Numbered from the stretch's first letter, positions 16,419 to 25,817 are shown. The stretch: DNA of 64,000 nt from Microbacterium sp. zg-B185 (GCF_030246885.1 NZ_CP126739.1:2356001-2420000); one strand, 5' to 3'. Notes: generated from the sequence alone by a model not told the origin. Numbers and translations are program-made.

Positions 16419-16515
16419 TCGGCGCCACGGCAGAGCCGCGGCAGTGAATCGTGCAATGCCGAAGGACATGGCGTCCAATCGCATCCATGGTTCGGATGCG
16501 TGGTGTGCGGTCCAT
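16405..16515 (-). CDS. Putative 36-residue small ORF (leader peptide?) upstream of the HNH gene
   Basis: An ATG with GGAGG six bases upstream opens a 36-codon frame rich in Arg, His and Cys (for example RHVLRHCTIHCRG) that ends with TAG inside the stem of the intrinsic terminator. I recognise no protein family. A strong ribosome binding site combined with a stop codon in a terminator stem is the arrangement of leader-peptide attenuators, where a ribosome on the ORF decides whether the hairpin forms. The downstream gene is the HNH nuclease. It may equally be a chance ORF in the long trailer of the M23 gene; composition alone cannot decide. Confidence 0.45.
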   Translation of the reverse strand: MDRTPRIRTMDAIGRHVLRHCTIHCRGSAVAPRRCL

Positions 16516-16643
16516 CGGCGCCCTCCGCTTCTTTCAGCGTCGGGTTTCAGGCTAACGCACGCCCAACGCGGCGGGGTCGCAGGAGCGGATGAACGCGTCG
16601 GGGCGTGTCGGGGAACGCGGGGCTCGGCGCGGGCCGAGCGGGC
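16516..16643. other. Trailer of the M23 peptidase gene, no gene seen
   Basis: With the small ORF and terminator it makes up the 331-base gap between the HNH and M23 genes. No further gene, tRNA or repeat is apparent. A GC-rich inverted segment (GGCTCGGCGCGGGCCGAGC, around 16621-16639) lies just past the M23 stop and could form a hairpin. Confidence 0.5.
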
Positions 16644-17543
16644 TCAGCCGGCGTTGGCCTGAAGCCACGCCCACGGGTCGACGACGCCGCCGTTGATGTG
16701 CACCTCGAAGTGGAGGTGGTTGGCGGTGGAGCTGCCCGTGCTGCCGACCAGGCCGATGATCTGACCGGCCTGGACGTACTGTCCCGCCGATACCTGACGG
16801 CTGCCGTAGGTCATGTGGCCGTACAGCGTGTTGACCGACTGTCCGCCGATGACGTGATCGATCGTGACGGCGACACCGTAGCCGCCATAGCTCTCCTGCG
16901 AGACGCTGACCACGCCTGCGGCGGCGGCGTAGATGGGCGTGCCGCCCGCTGCGAGCAGGTCGACTCCCTGGTGATAGCCGGAATCCCACAGTCCACGACC
17001 GAGGGTGAAGTTCAGGAGGGGCCAGCGCACTTCGCCGCTACCGGGCGAGACGAGGGCGATGTTGACCGGGAGTCCGGCCGACACGGTCGAGGTCAGACGC
17101 GCGCGGGCCGCGGCGGCCGCAGCGGCGGCCTCTTCGGCCTTGCGCTGATCGATCTCCTCCTGCGTCGTCGCCGAATAGCTCTCGCGGGCGAGCGCTGCTC
17201 CGGTGGAGTCCGAGGCGACCAGCAGAGACTGGGCGTCGTCGGCGGCGACCTGCTGCAGGGTGACCGCCTCGGCCTCGGGGCGCCAGGAGCCGTAGGCGGG
17301 GAGGGCAACGGTGGCGATCAGCCCGCCGACCATGCTGAGGATCACCAGACTGCGCAGGGGTCCGGCCTTCTTGCCGGAGGCGCGACCCGCAGGTGCCGTT
17401 CGAGCGGCTCGCTGCTTCTTCGGGCGGCGGGCCGCCGCTGTCTTGGTTCCCGGCAGTGCGCCGGTTCGTCCGCGGTCGCGTCGCGTGAGACTGGTCTCTG
17501 CGCGCTGGGGGTCGCTCGCGGGCGAGTGTATTTCTTCAGCCAA
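16644..17543 (-). CDS. M23 (LytM-type) peptidoglycan endopeptidase
   Basis: The 299-residue protein has a basic cytoplasmic tail, one membrane helix (RSLVILSMVGGLIATVALP), an Ala/Glu-rich coiled stretch (QEEIDQRKAEEAAAAAAAAR) and a C-terminal LytM domain. The domain shows HQGVDLLA, the GHM segment and HLHFEVHING, which carry the zinc-binding His and Asp residues and the catalytic His of D,D-endopeptidases that cut peptide cross-links in the wall. I chose the TTG at 17543 because GGAGGAA lies at ideal distance; ATG codons farther upstream add an unlikely N-terminus. A leader of about 140 bases precedes it. Confidence 0.88.
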   Translation of the reverse strand: MAEEIHSPASDPQRAETSLTRRDRGRTGALPGTKTAAARRPKKQRAARTAPAGRASGKKAGPLRSLVILSMVGGLIATVALPAYGSWRPEAEAVTLQQVAADDAQSLLVASDSTGAALARESYSATTQEEIDQRKAEEAAAAAAAARARLTSTVSAGLPVNIALVSPGSGEVRWPLLNFTLGRGLWDSGYHQGVDLLAAGGTPIYAAAAGVVSVSQESYGGYGVAVTIDHVIGGQSVNTLYGHMTYGSRQVSAGQYVQAGQIIGLVGSTGSSTANHLHFEVHINGGVVDPWAWLQANAG

Positions 17544-17799
17544 TAGTTCCTCCGGCGCCTCCGCACCATAAAGGCACTGGCTCGTCAGCATTCGATGTCG
17601 GGGCACGATGCGGGTGAGACCACGCGGACGACGAGCCGGGGAGGCAATCCGTGTGGCGTCCGACGGCGGGCTTCTCGCCTGTGGACTCCCCCACGCTACC
17701 TGAAGGTAACGAATATGTCACGCTGCGGAACTGGCAAGGTTCTGGGCGTGTGCAACCGCTCCCAAAGCCCTCATCCGGCCGGCGGAACGGCCACCGACC
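17544..17799 (-). promoter_or_regulatory. Promoter and structured leader of the M23 peptidase gene
   Basis: A TAGCGT -10-like hexamer (17693-17698) would start a leader of about 140 bases. The leader contains complementary blocks (GGGGGAG with CTCCCC, GGACG with CGTCC), so it can fold. Cell-wall hydrolase genes in actinobacteria often have c-di-AMP riboswitches, but I could not match the conserved ydaO residues, so I leave the leader unassigned. Confidence 0.35.
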
Positions 17800-18504
17800 T
17801 CAGCGGGGGTCGTCGACGAGGAAGATGTGCGAGGCGACCTCGACGGGCAGTTCCAGACCTTCGTCGCTGCCGTCCATCTGCACCAGCACGTACCCCTCGC
17901 TGTACCGGTAGTCGCCGGTCGCACCGGGAAGGACGCCGGCCGCCTTCAGCTGCTGGAGCAGTTCGGGGTCGACCTGCACCGGCTCGGCCAGGCGGCGGAC
18001 GGTGCCGGTGATCGGTCCGCCCTCGGCATTGAGCCGCCGCACCAGACCGATGACACCCTGCTCGAAGGTCTTGGCCGGCACATCGCCGAGCTGGTCCAGG
18101 CCTGGGATCGGGTTGCCGTAGGGAGATTCGGTGGGGTGGCCGAGCAGCTCGACCAGGCGACGCTCGACCTGCTCGCTCATGACGTGCTCCCAGCGACAGG
18201 CCTCTTCGTGCACGTAGGCCCAGTCCAGTCCGATCACATCCGACAGGAGCCGCTCGGCGAGGCGGTGCTTGCGCATGACGTCCACGGCCTTCTGCCGTCC
18301 GCTGTCGGTCAGCTCGAGTGTGCGGTCCTCGGAGACGACGACCAGCCCGTCGCGCTCCATACGCCCCACGGTCTGCGACACGGTGGGACCCGAGTGACCG
18401 AGTCGCTCGGAGATGCGCGCACGAAGGGGAACGATGTTCTCCTCCTCGAGCTCGAGGATCGTGCGCAGATACATCTCTGTCGTGTCGATCAGGTCGGTCA
18501 TCAT
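17800..18504 (-). CDS. DtxR/IdeR-family metal-dependent regulator
   Basis: The 234-residue protein has the three-part DtxR layout: an N-terminal winged helix (MYLRTILELEEENIVPLRARISERLGHSGPTVSQTVGRMERDGL), a dimerisation and metal-binding domain with VDVMRKHRLAERLL, HEEACRWEHVMS and HPTESPYGNPIPG, and a C-terminal SH3-like domain. His, Glu and Cys residues in these motifs are the usual Fe/Mn ligands. Such proteins repress iron or manganese uptake when the metal is plentiful. An imperfect inverted repeat ATAGG-N10-CCTAT just upstream may be its own operator. It is monocistronic, divergent from serC. Confidence 0.9.
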   Translation of the reverse strand: MMTDLIDTTEMYLRTILELEEENIVPLRARISERLGHSGPTVSQTVGRMERDGLVVVSEDRTLELTDSGRQKAVDVMRKHRLAERLLSDVIGLDWAYVHEEACRWEHVMSEQVERRLVELLGHPTESPYGNPIPGLDQLGDVPAKTFEQGVIGLVRRLNAEGGPITGTVRRLAEPVQVDPELLQQLKAAGVLPGATGDYRYSEGYVLVQMDGSDEGLELPVEVASHIFLVDDPR

Positions 18505-18521
18505 GCCTCGCAGACGCGGAA

Positions 18522-18541
18522 ATAGGGCAAGACCAGCCTAT
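18522..18541. promoter_or_regulatory. Possible DtxR-type operator and promoter
   Basis: ATAGGGCAAGACCAGCCTAT has ATAGG/CCTAT arms ten bases apart, reminiscent of but not equal to the IdeR consensus. On the minus strand it includes TAGGCT, a likely -10 about 35 bases before the regulator's ATG. Autoregulation is inferred. Confidence 0.35.
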
Positions 18542-18703
18542 CCAGTCCTGCGCAGGTCACGGCCGACGGCGGCGCGGCCGCGCGGAGCGTCCGTCGGCTC
18601 CTCGCGGTCGGAGCCCGGAGTCGGGCCGTGATCGCAACCGGGACAGGGCCTCACACGTCCCGGAACGACACGGCGACAAAGGCGGCGGTGCTCTCGACCA
18701 TAG

Positions 18704-19828
<1,125 letters not shown>

Positions 19829-19994
19829 CGCGGTTCGGGTCAATGCGAAGCGTTGACGCGAACCGGGTCAAGGTCGAGTAGGGCGCACCGCGCCCGTATC
19901 GAGACCTCTCCTGACGAGCCGAACCCGTGGTCGCGCAAGGCCCCGGCGGTCGGGCAGGGCGCAACGCGCGCCGTACCCCGAGCCGCCTACCGCC
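19829..19994. other. Repeat-rich spacer between serC and the DUF3027 gene
   Basis: The spacer holds short iterations of TTGACGCGGTTCG and GGGTCAA-type words directly after the serC stop, then one copy of the dispersed palindromic repeat, then GC-rich unassigned sequence. The two flanking genes converge here, so the palindromic repeat may also serve as a transcription barrier. Confidence 0.5.
19872..19906. repeat. Dispersed palindromic repeat (intergenic copy)
   Basis: It begins GGTCGAGTAG and ends CGTATCGAGACC, with a GGGCGC-type hairpin between. It is the reverse orientation of the copies at 8536 and 30331 and, like the latter, is flanked by GGGTCAA. It lies between convergent genes. Confidence 0.8.
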
Positions 19995-20672
19995 TCACGA
20001 CCGCGAGCGGTTCAGCTTCGCGAATTCCGCATCCGACTCGTCGTCGTCGTCGTCATCATCCTCGTCCGAGTCGTCCTCGTCCGAGTCGTCCTCGTCATCC
20101 GAGTCCTCGTCCTCATCCGAGTCGTCGTCATCCGAGTCGTCCTCGTCATCCGAGTCGTCGTCGTCATCCGAGTCGTCCTCGTCATCGGCGAGTTCGTCGA
20201 TGTCGACGCCGTCCACGTCCCCAGAATGCAGGATGGGCGAGCCGTCGTTGTCGAAGTCCGACGCATCGAGGTCGTCGACGTCGTCGAGATCGTCTTCGTC
20301 ATCTTCGTCGGCGACGACGAGGTCGTCCGTGGCCAGGCCCTGGGCGGCCAGCGCAGCCTGCGTCGCCTGGTACTCGGCGAGGCGCTCCGCCCACGGCAGC
20401 CAATCCGGTGCGACCAGCGCGCCCTCGCCGGGAGTCAGCTCGACTTCGAGCACCGTCGGTGCGGAGTCCTCGACCTGCGCCAGGCTCACCGTCCAGAACC
20501 AGCCCGGGTATCCCTGCATGCGGTTATCGAAGCGCAGCGTGAGGACGCCGTCCTCGTGGACGGTGCTTTGGGCCAGCTCTCCGATGGTCGAGGCGGGCGT
20601 GATCTCACGCAGCGCGGCGAGCGCCAGCTCGCGTGCCGTCGTCTCGTCGATCGGCTCAGGCGTCAAGCTCAT
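19995..20672 (-). CDS. DUF3027-domain protein with acidic Asp/Ser/Glu tail
   Basis: The 225-residue protein has an N-terminal half that matches DUF3027 (VHEDGVLTLRFDNRMQGYPGWFWTVSLAQVE, then EVELTPGEGALVAPDWLPWAERL), a domain of unknown function conserved in actinobacteria. The C-terminal half after about residue 118 is almost purely Asp, Ser and Glu and is encoded by iterated GTCGTCCTCGTCATCCGA-like units. Its start overlaps the end of the cold-shock-domain gene by 17 bases, so the two are coupled, an arrangement I know from related genomes. The acidic tail is probably disordered and of variable length. Role unknown. Confidence 0.8.
   Translation of the reverse strand: MSLTPEPIDETTARELALAALREITPASTIGELAQSTVHEDGVLTLRFDNRMQGYPGWFWTVSLAQVEDSAPTVLEVELTPGEGALVAPDWLPWAERLAEYQATQAALAAQGLATDDLVVADEDDEDDLDDVDDLDASDFDNDGSPILHSGDVDGVDIDELADDEDDSDDDDDSDDEDDSDDDDSDEDEDSDDEDDSDEDDSDEDDDDDDDESDAEFAKLNRSRS
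20037..20190 (-). repeat. Trinucleotide-based tandem repeat encoding an acidic tail
   Basis: About 150 bases are built from TCGTCG, TCATCC and GAGTCG words, in register with codons for Asp, Ser and Glu. The run is imperfect and lies within the DUF3027 gene. Slippage would change tail length without frameshift when whole codons are gained or lost. Confidence 0.8.
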
Positions 20673-21039
20673 CGGCGACCTTGCGGAGCACGGCCGCGAC
20701 CTTCTTCGCGTGGGAGCCGCTGGGGTAGCGACCGCGACGCAGATCGCCGCCGATGCCGTCCAACAGCTTCACGAGATCCTCGACGATGATCGCCATGTCG
20801 TCCGCGGGCTTTCGCGCCCGCTTCGCCAGACTCGGCGGGGCCTCCAGGACACGCACGGACAGCGCCTGCAGTCCGCGCTTGCCGTCGGCCACGCCGAACT
20901 CCAGCCGGGTGCCCGCTTTCGGTGCCGGTACGCCGGCGGGAAGGGCGGTGGCATGCAGGAAGACGTCCTGGCCATCATCGGACGCGATGAAGCCGAACCC
21001 CTTCTCCTCGTCGTAGAACCTGACCTTGCCGGTGGGCAT
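20656..21039 (-). CDS. Cold-shock-domain protein with C-terminal extension
   Basis: A 127-residue protein with an N-terminal cold-shock domain (MPTGKVRFYDEEKGFGFIASDDGQDVFLH contains the RNP1-like KGFGFI and RNP2-like VFLH motifs) and about 60 extra residues that are absent from classical CspA and include a basic helix (SHAKKVAAVLRKVADELDA). It probably binds single-stranded RNA or DNA; the extension is of unknown function. I chose the ATG with GAGG five bases upstream, ignoring a longer open frame. The end overlaps the DUF3027 start. Confidence 0.87.
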   Translation of the reverse strand: MPTGKVRFYDEEKGFGFIASDDGQDVFLHATALPAGVPAPKAGTRLEFGVADGKRGLQALSVRVLEAPPSLAKRARKPADDMAIIVEDLVKLLDGIGGDLRRGRYPSGSHAKKVAAVLRKVADELDA

Positions 21040-21148
21040 GGAAACCTCGCTGTGTCGTGCGCCCTCGTGCGATGGGCATGGCGGAACCCGAGCCGATCGG
21101 CCCTGCCCACAGCCTACGGCACGCCCGACACCCGATAGGCTGACTCCA

Positions 21149-21418
21149 ATGAGTACGAGCACCCCAGGCGGGGACATCCCGATTCGCCGCCTCGACCGCA
21201 TTCTGGCCTATATGTCGCTGGGTCTGGCGGTCCTGTCGATCGGCTGCTTCTTCGCGGTCATCATCGCGCGACCGGCAGGCGTGACCGACTTCACCGAGGG
21301 CGTCTGGCCCGTGGTGGCCCTGCTCCCGCTGATCGCCCTTCCCGTCGCGTTTCTCATGATCGTGGCGCTGCTGATCATGACCTTCGTGCGAAGGGCGCGA
21401 GCCAACCGAGGGAACTGA
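21149..21418 (+). CDS. Small membrane protein, two helices
   Basis: An 89-residue protein with a short polar N-terminus, two hydrophobic helices (LAYMSLGLAVLSIGCFFAVIIA and VVALLPLIALPVAFLMIVALLIM) and a basic C-terminus (RRARANRGN). I recognise no functional family; related small membrane proteins sit before the helicase-associated gene in this group. GATAGGCT lies just upstream, suggesting a promoter with a very short leader. It ends directly against the next ATG, so the two genes are likely co-transcribed. Confidence 0.78.
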   Translation: MSTSTPGGDIPIRRLDRILAYMSLGLAVLSIGCFFAVIIARPAGVTDFTEGVWPVVALLPLIALPVAFLMIVALLIMTFVRRARANRGN

Positions 21419-23152
21419 ATGGTCTCTGACGAGCGGGCACTCGCCATCCGCCTCGCGTCCACCGACGACGATGCTCTGGCTCGCACGTTCGCCGAGCGCG
21501 GTGTGGCACCGGCGGCGTCATGGCACGACTTCTTCGACGCGGCCGCGGGGATGCTGGATTCCACGTCCCTGGAGCGCGCCATCGCCCGGCTCCCCCGCAC
21601 GGCGCTGGTATCGCTCGCCGAAGCCCTCGAGGGCACACCGGTGGACGCGCACGAGGAGGAGCCGCTGAAGTCCTTGGCCCTCGTCGGCGAGAACGCCGTC
21701 CCCTACGGCGCGGTCACCGCGCGGGTGCGGGCGCTGGCAGCGGCGCGTCCTGACGCGTTCGTGGCCGAGCCCGAGCACGACCTTGCCCGTGCCGACCCCG
21801 CCGATGCCGCAGCGGCGGCTGAGCGCGCGTTCACAACGGTGGGCATCCTCGCGGACGTCCTGCTCGCGGGACTGCACACGCCGCTGGCTCGCACCGGCAC
21901 CGGTGCCGTGAGCGCCGTCGATCGCCGGCGGCTGACGGATGCCGGTGTCCTGGGCTCCGCAGAGGACATCGACGACCTGGTCGCCGCCGCCGAGGCGGGC
22001 GGCCTGGTGGTGCCGGTCGGCCGCGAGTGGGTCGTCACCGACGCCGGAACCGAGTGGCTCGAGGCGACGACCACTCGCCGCTGGTCGATCGTCGCAGTCG
22101 GACTGCGCGAGGCGCTTCCCCCCGGCCTGCGCACCCCGGAGGGCGGGTTCCGACCTCCGGACACGTGGTCGGCCGCCTACCCGCTGCACACCGAGTGGAC
22201 CGAGCGCGCAGCGCGGCTGCGTCGCATCGCCGAGATGTGGGGTCTGATCACGCCGGCCGGCACCGAGCTGGCATGGACGTCCTCCCTGCGCGCCGGTGCA
22301 GACCCCGACACCGAGACGCTCGCTGAGCACCTCCCGGCCGAGATCGACCGGGTCTATCTGCAGGCGGATCTGACCGCGATCGCCCCGGGTCCGCTGGCAC
22401 CCGCGCTGGACCTGCGCCTGCGCACCATCGCCGTCCGGGAATCCCGCGCCCAGGCATCCACGTACCGGTTCAGCACCGAATCGCTCGGCGCCGGCATGAC
22501 CGAGGGTGAGACGGCGGAGTCCATCCGCTCCTTCCTGCGCGAGATCTCGCTGACCGGCATCCCACAGCCTCTGGACTACCTCATCGACAGCACGGCTGCG
22601 CGGCACGGGCTGATCCGGGTGCGCACCGACGCGGCATCCGGCCGCACCCGCCTGGAAGCCACCGACCCGAGCCTGCGCGACACGATCCTGGTCGACCAGG
22701 CGCTGCGGCCACTCGGCTTCGTGCGGGACGGTCACGAGCTCACCTCACGGGCCGCCCGCGACTCGGTGTACTGGTCGCTCGCGGACGCTCGCTATCCGGT
22801 GGTCGCCCTGGACGGCGAGGGTGCCCCGGAATCGCTGCATCGCCGCGCGCGCGCCGCGCAGGCGGCGGCACAGGCGGCACCGCGCGACGTGTACGCACGA
22901 CTGATCGGCGCCCTCCGCGCCGGACACGAGACCGACGCGGACGCCGCGTGGCTGGGCCGCGAACTGGAGCAGGCGGTCCGCCTGAAAACCGCGATCATCG
23001 TGGTGGTGCGGATGCCGGACGGCACCGAGCGCTCACTCACGCTCGAGGCCTCCGGGCTGGGCGGCGGCCGCCTGCGCGGTCGCGATCGCGGGGCCGACGT
23101 GGAGCGCACCCTTCCGGTCTCGAGCATCGTCAGCGTGCGCCCCGCACCCTGA
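21419..23152 (+). CDS. Helicase-associated domain protein (XPB partner)
   Basis: This 577-residue protein belongs to the actinobacterial family annotated as helicase C-terminal/XPB-associated: a long helical N-terminal part, winged-helix-like stretches (AAEAGGLVVPVGREWVVTDAGTEWL; SLTGIPQPLDYLIDSTAARHGLIRVR) and a C-terminal beta-rich segment (TAIIVVVRMPDGTERSLTLEASGLGGG). No ATPase motifs are seen. The gene is almost always placed directly before the XPB helicase gene, as here, with 61 bases between. It probably assists the helicase in DNA repair; that is inferred from gene order. Confidence 0.82.
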   Translation: MVSDERALAIRLASTDDDALARTFAERGVAPAASWHDFFDAAAGMLDSTSLERAIARLPRTALVSLAEALEGTPVDAHEEEPLKSLALVGENAVPYGAVTARVRALAAARPDAFVAEPEHDLARADPADAAAAAERAFTTVGILADVLLAGLHTPLARTGTGAVSAVDRRRLTDAGVLGSAEDIDDLVAAAEAGGLVVPVGREWVVTDAGTEWLEATTTRRWSIVAVGLREALPPGLRTPEGGFRPPDTWSAAYPLHTEWTERAARLRRIAEMWGLITPAGTELAWTSSLRAGADPDTETLAEHLPAEIDRVYLQADLTAIAPGPLAPALDLRLRTIAVRESRAQASTYRFSTESLGAGMTEGETAESIRSFLREISLTGIPQPLDYLIDSTAARHGLIRVRTDAASGRTRLEATDPSLRDTILVDQALRPLGFVRDGHELTSRAARDSVYWSLADARYPVVALDGEGAPESLHRRARAAQAAAQAAPRDVYARLIGALRAGHETDADAAWLGRELEQAVRLKTAIIVVVRMPDGTERSLTLEASGLGGGRLRGRDRGADVERTLPVSSIVSVRPAP

Positions 23153-23213
23153 GCCCCTTTCCCGCACACCACCGCGAGCCGATGGCACCGCTGCCCGGCT
23201 AGAATCGATCCTT

Positions 23214-24854
23214 ATGGCTGACGGCCCCCTCATCGTGCAGAGCGACCGCACTGTGCTTCTCGAAGTCGCGCACCCGGACGCGGAATCGGCGCGCCACGAG
23301 CTCGCCATCTTCGCGGAGCTCGAGCGCGCGCCCGAGCACATCCACACCTACCGCATCACCAGGCTGGGCCTGTGGAATGCCCGCGCCGCCGGCCATGACG
23401 CCGAGGACATGCTGGACACGCTGGAGCGCTGGTCGCGTTTTCCGGTGCCGCCATCGGTGTCCATCGACATCCGCGAGACCGTGGGACGCTACGGGCGTCT
23501 GACGATCGAACGCGACGAGGACGGCCGGCTGCTGCTGACCGCGACCGACACGGCGGTCCTGACCGAAGTGTCGCGCAACAAGCGCATTCAGCCCCTGCTG
23601 ATCGGTCGCCCCTCGCCGGAGTCGTTCGTGATCGACGCCTGGGCGCGCGGGCAGATCAAACAGGAGCTGCTGAAGATCGGCTGGCCGGCCGAGGACCTCG
23701 CCGGCTACACGCCCGGCACGCCCCACCCGATCGAGCTCGATGAGAGCGGCTGGTCGCTGCGCCCGTACCAGCGTCAGGCCGTCGACATCTTCACCGAGGG
23801 AGGATCCGGCGTCGTCGTGCTCCCCTGCGGTGCCGGCAAGACGCTGGTCGGCGCCGCCGCGATGGCCGACACGAAGACGACGACGCTGATCCTGGTGACC
23901 AACACGGTCAGCGCGCGCCAGTGGCGCGACGAGCTGCTCAAGCGCACCTCCCTGACCGCGGAGGAGATCGGCGAGTACTCCGGGCAGATGAAGGAGATCA
24001 AGCCGGTCACCATCGCCACGTACCAGATCCTCACCGCCAAGCGGTCCGGGCAGTACGCGCACCTCGCTCTGCTGGACGCGCTGGACTGGGGCCTGATCGT
24101 CTACGACGAGGTCCACCTGCTGCCCGCGCCCGTCTTCAAGCTGACCGCCGACCTGCAGGCGCGCCGCCGGCTCGGGCTGACCGCGACACTCGTGCGAGAG
24201 GACGGACGCGAGGGCGATGTGTTCAGTCTGATCGGGCCGAAGCGGTTCGATGCCCCATGGAAGGAGATCGAGGCGCAGGGCTTCATCTCCCCCGCCGCGT
24301 GCTACGAGGTCCGCGTGGATCTGCCCGCCGTCGACCGCCTCGAGTACGCAGCGGCCGCCGACGACGAGCGCTACCGGCTCGCCGCCACCGCACACGCCAA
24401 GATCGGCGTGGTCCGCCAGCTCGTGGAGCGGCACGCCGGAGAGCGGATCCTCGTCATCGGGCAGTATCTGGATCAGATCGACATCCTCGCCGAGGCCCTC
24501 GACGCCCCGCAGATCACCGGCGCGACGCCGGTCGACGAGCGGGAGCGGCTCTACGGCGCGTTCCGCGAAGGGGAGATCACGCTGCTGGTGGTCTCGAAGG
24601 TCGCCAACTTCTCGATCGACCTGCCTGAAGCATCCGTCGCCATCCAGGTCTCCGGCTCGTTCGGGTCACGCCAAGAGGAGGCGCAGCGGCTCGGACGCCT
24701 GCTGCGGCCGAAGGAGTCCGGTCGCACCGCGAGCTTCTACACCCTGATCGCGCGGGACACGGTCGACCAGGACTTCGCGCAGAACCGCCAGCGCTTCCTG
24801 GCCGAGCAGGGCTACAGCTACACGATTCTGGACGCGCACGCGATCGCGGCCTGA
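23214..24854 (+). CDS. XPB-type DNA repair helicase
   Basis: The 546-residue superfamily 2 helicase has an N-terminal damage-recognition-like region, then motif I LPCGAGKT (Walker A), VTNTVSARQWRDEL (Ia), motif II DEVH, the SAT-equivalent GLTATLVRED with its RED motif, and the C-terminal motif VI QRLGRLLRPK. This is the bacterial homologue of the eukaryotic TFIIH 3'-5' helicase XPB, which unwinds DNA in repair. A TAGAAT -10 lies eight bases before the ATG, so the message is probably leaderless. The helicase-associated gene is immediately upstream. Confidence 0.94.
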   Translation: MADGPLIVQSDRTVLLEVAHPDAESARHELAIFAELERAPEHIHTYRITRLGLWNARAAGHDAEDMLDTLERWSRFPVPPSVSIDIRETVGRYGRLTIERDEDGRLLLTATDTAVLTEVSRNKRIQPLLIGRPSPESFVIDAWARGQIKQELLKIGWPAEDLAGYTPGTPHPIELDESGWSLRPYQRQAVDIFTEGGSGVVVLPCGAGKTLVGAAAMADTKTTTLILVTNTVSARQWRDELLKRTSLTAEEIGEYSGQMKEIKPVTIATYQILTAKRSGQYAHLALLDALDWGLIVYDEVHLLPAPVFKLTADLQARRRLGLTATLVREDGREGDVFSLIGPKRFDAPWKEIEAQGFISPAACYEVRVDLPAVDRLEYAAAADDERYRLAATAHAKIGVVRQLVERHAGERILVIGQYLDQIDILAEALDAPQITGATPVDERERLYGAFREGEITLLVVSKVANFSIDLPEASVAIQVSGSFGSRQEEAQRLGRLLRPKESGRTASFYTLIARDTVDQDFAQNRQRFLAEQGYSYTILDAHAIAA

Positions 24855-24855
24855 C

Positions 24856-25743
24856 TCACCCGGCCCCGGTCAGCCCTGCGAACCGGGCGATGCGACGTGC
24901 GACCTCGGCGGGCTGTTCGTCCACCAGGAAGTGCCCGGCCGCGGCGACCTCTTCGACGCGCACGTCCGCTGCGTACTTCTCCACGCCCGCCAGGGCGTCC
25001 CTGCGCAGAATCCGGTCCTGCTCCCCCAGCAGCACAAGGGTGGGCATCGCCGGCAGCCGGGTGCGGTACCTGCCCAGCACGATGCGCAGGAACAGCGGAA
25101 GCACGAGCTGCCGGTACACGCGTGACCCGGCCCAGGCCCGGTCGGGGTCGCGGAGGGCGGCGAGATAGTCCTCGACATCGACTGCCTGCACTCCACCCGC
25201 CGGACCCGCGAACGCCGAGAACAGCCACCGCGGCAGCCGCTGCCCACCGCCGCTGAGCAGTCGGGGGCCCAGCCCGGGCGTGGCGAGCGCGTACTGGAAC
25301 CACAGGTGCTTCGCGCTGCCCAGCATCGACCCGGTCATGCGCAGGTACAAGGGCGGCACCGCGAGCACGACCAGGCGCGAGACGCGCTCCGGGCTCCGGA
25401 CCGCCAGCGACAACGCCGTCAGCGCCCCGATGTCGTGGCCGACCACGACGGCGCGATCGATCCCGAGCGCATCCAGCAGCGCCACCGCGTCCTCGCTCAG
25501 CGCGTCCGGGCCGTACGATCCGCGCGGGGCATCGGTCCGACCCGACCCGCGCAGGTCCGGCGCGATGACGCGACCCAGCGGCGCGAGGTGCGGCACGGTG
25601 CCCACCCACTCGCGAGAGCTCTGCGGAAAGCCGTGTAGCAGCAAGAGGGGCGTTCCGGCACCCGCCTCTCTCACGTGCACGTTCAGCCCCCGCACCGGCA
25701 CGGTTCGTTCGAGGATGGCCGCGGTATCCCTCTGCTCGCCCAT
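24856..25743 (-). CDS. Alpha/beta hydrolase (epoxide-hydrolase-like)
   Basis: A 295-residue alpha/beta hydrolase with oxyanion motif LLLHGFPQSSREW, nucleophile elbow VVGHDIGALTAL with Asp as nucleophile, and a C-terminal His in AAAGHFLVDEQP. An Asp nucleophile is typical of epoxide hydrolases and haloalkane dehalogenases rather than Ser esterases. The start MGEQRDTAA is supported by the position of the regulatory palindromes upstream. It is divergent from a TetR regulator with which it shares an elaborate operator, so its expression is probably induced by a substrate or toxic compound. Confidence 0.88.
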   Translation of the reverse strand: MGEQRDTAAILERTVPVRGLNVHVREAGAGTPLLLLHGFPQSSREWVGTVPHLAPLGRVIAPDLRGSGRTDAPRGSYGPDALSEDAVALLDALGIDRAVVVGHDIGALTALSLAVRSPERVSRLVVLAVPPLYLRMTGSMLGSAKHLWFQYALATPGLGPRLLSGGGQRLPRWLFSAFAGPAGGVQAVDVEDYLAALRDPDRAWAGSRVYRQLVLPLFLRIVLGRYRTRLPAMPTLVLLGEQDRILRRDALAGVEKYAADVRVEEVAAAGHFLVDEQPAEVARRIARFAGLTGAG

Positions 25744-25755
25744 GGCAGCGAGAAT

Positions 25756-25792
25756 ACTACTTCCGTAGTGACGTGTCACTACTTTTGTAGTG
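25756..25792. promoter_or_regulatory. Nested palindromic TetR operator
   Basis: Two inverted repeats, ACTAC-N4-GTAGT and CACTAC-N4-GTAGTG, are arranged so that their inner arms form a third perfect palindrome GTAGTGAC-GT-GTCACTAC. The block lies between the divergent hydrolase and TetR genes, 13 bases from the hydrolase ATG. It could bind two repressor dimers. Confidence 0.75.
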
Positions 25793-25817
25793 GGGATGCC
25801 GCACCTAAAGTGAGCGG

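Noticed and set aside
17544..17690. A c-di-AMP (ydaO) riboswitch upstream of the M23 peptidase
   Set aside because: The leader is long and can fold, and the gene type fits, but I could not align the conserved ydaO core; a covariance-model search would decide.
20037..20190. Regular repeats resembling a repeat array
   Set aside because: They are codon-register simple repeats coding for an acidic tail, without equal-length unique spacers, so not a CRISPR array.
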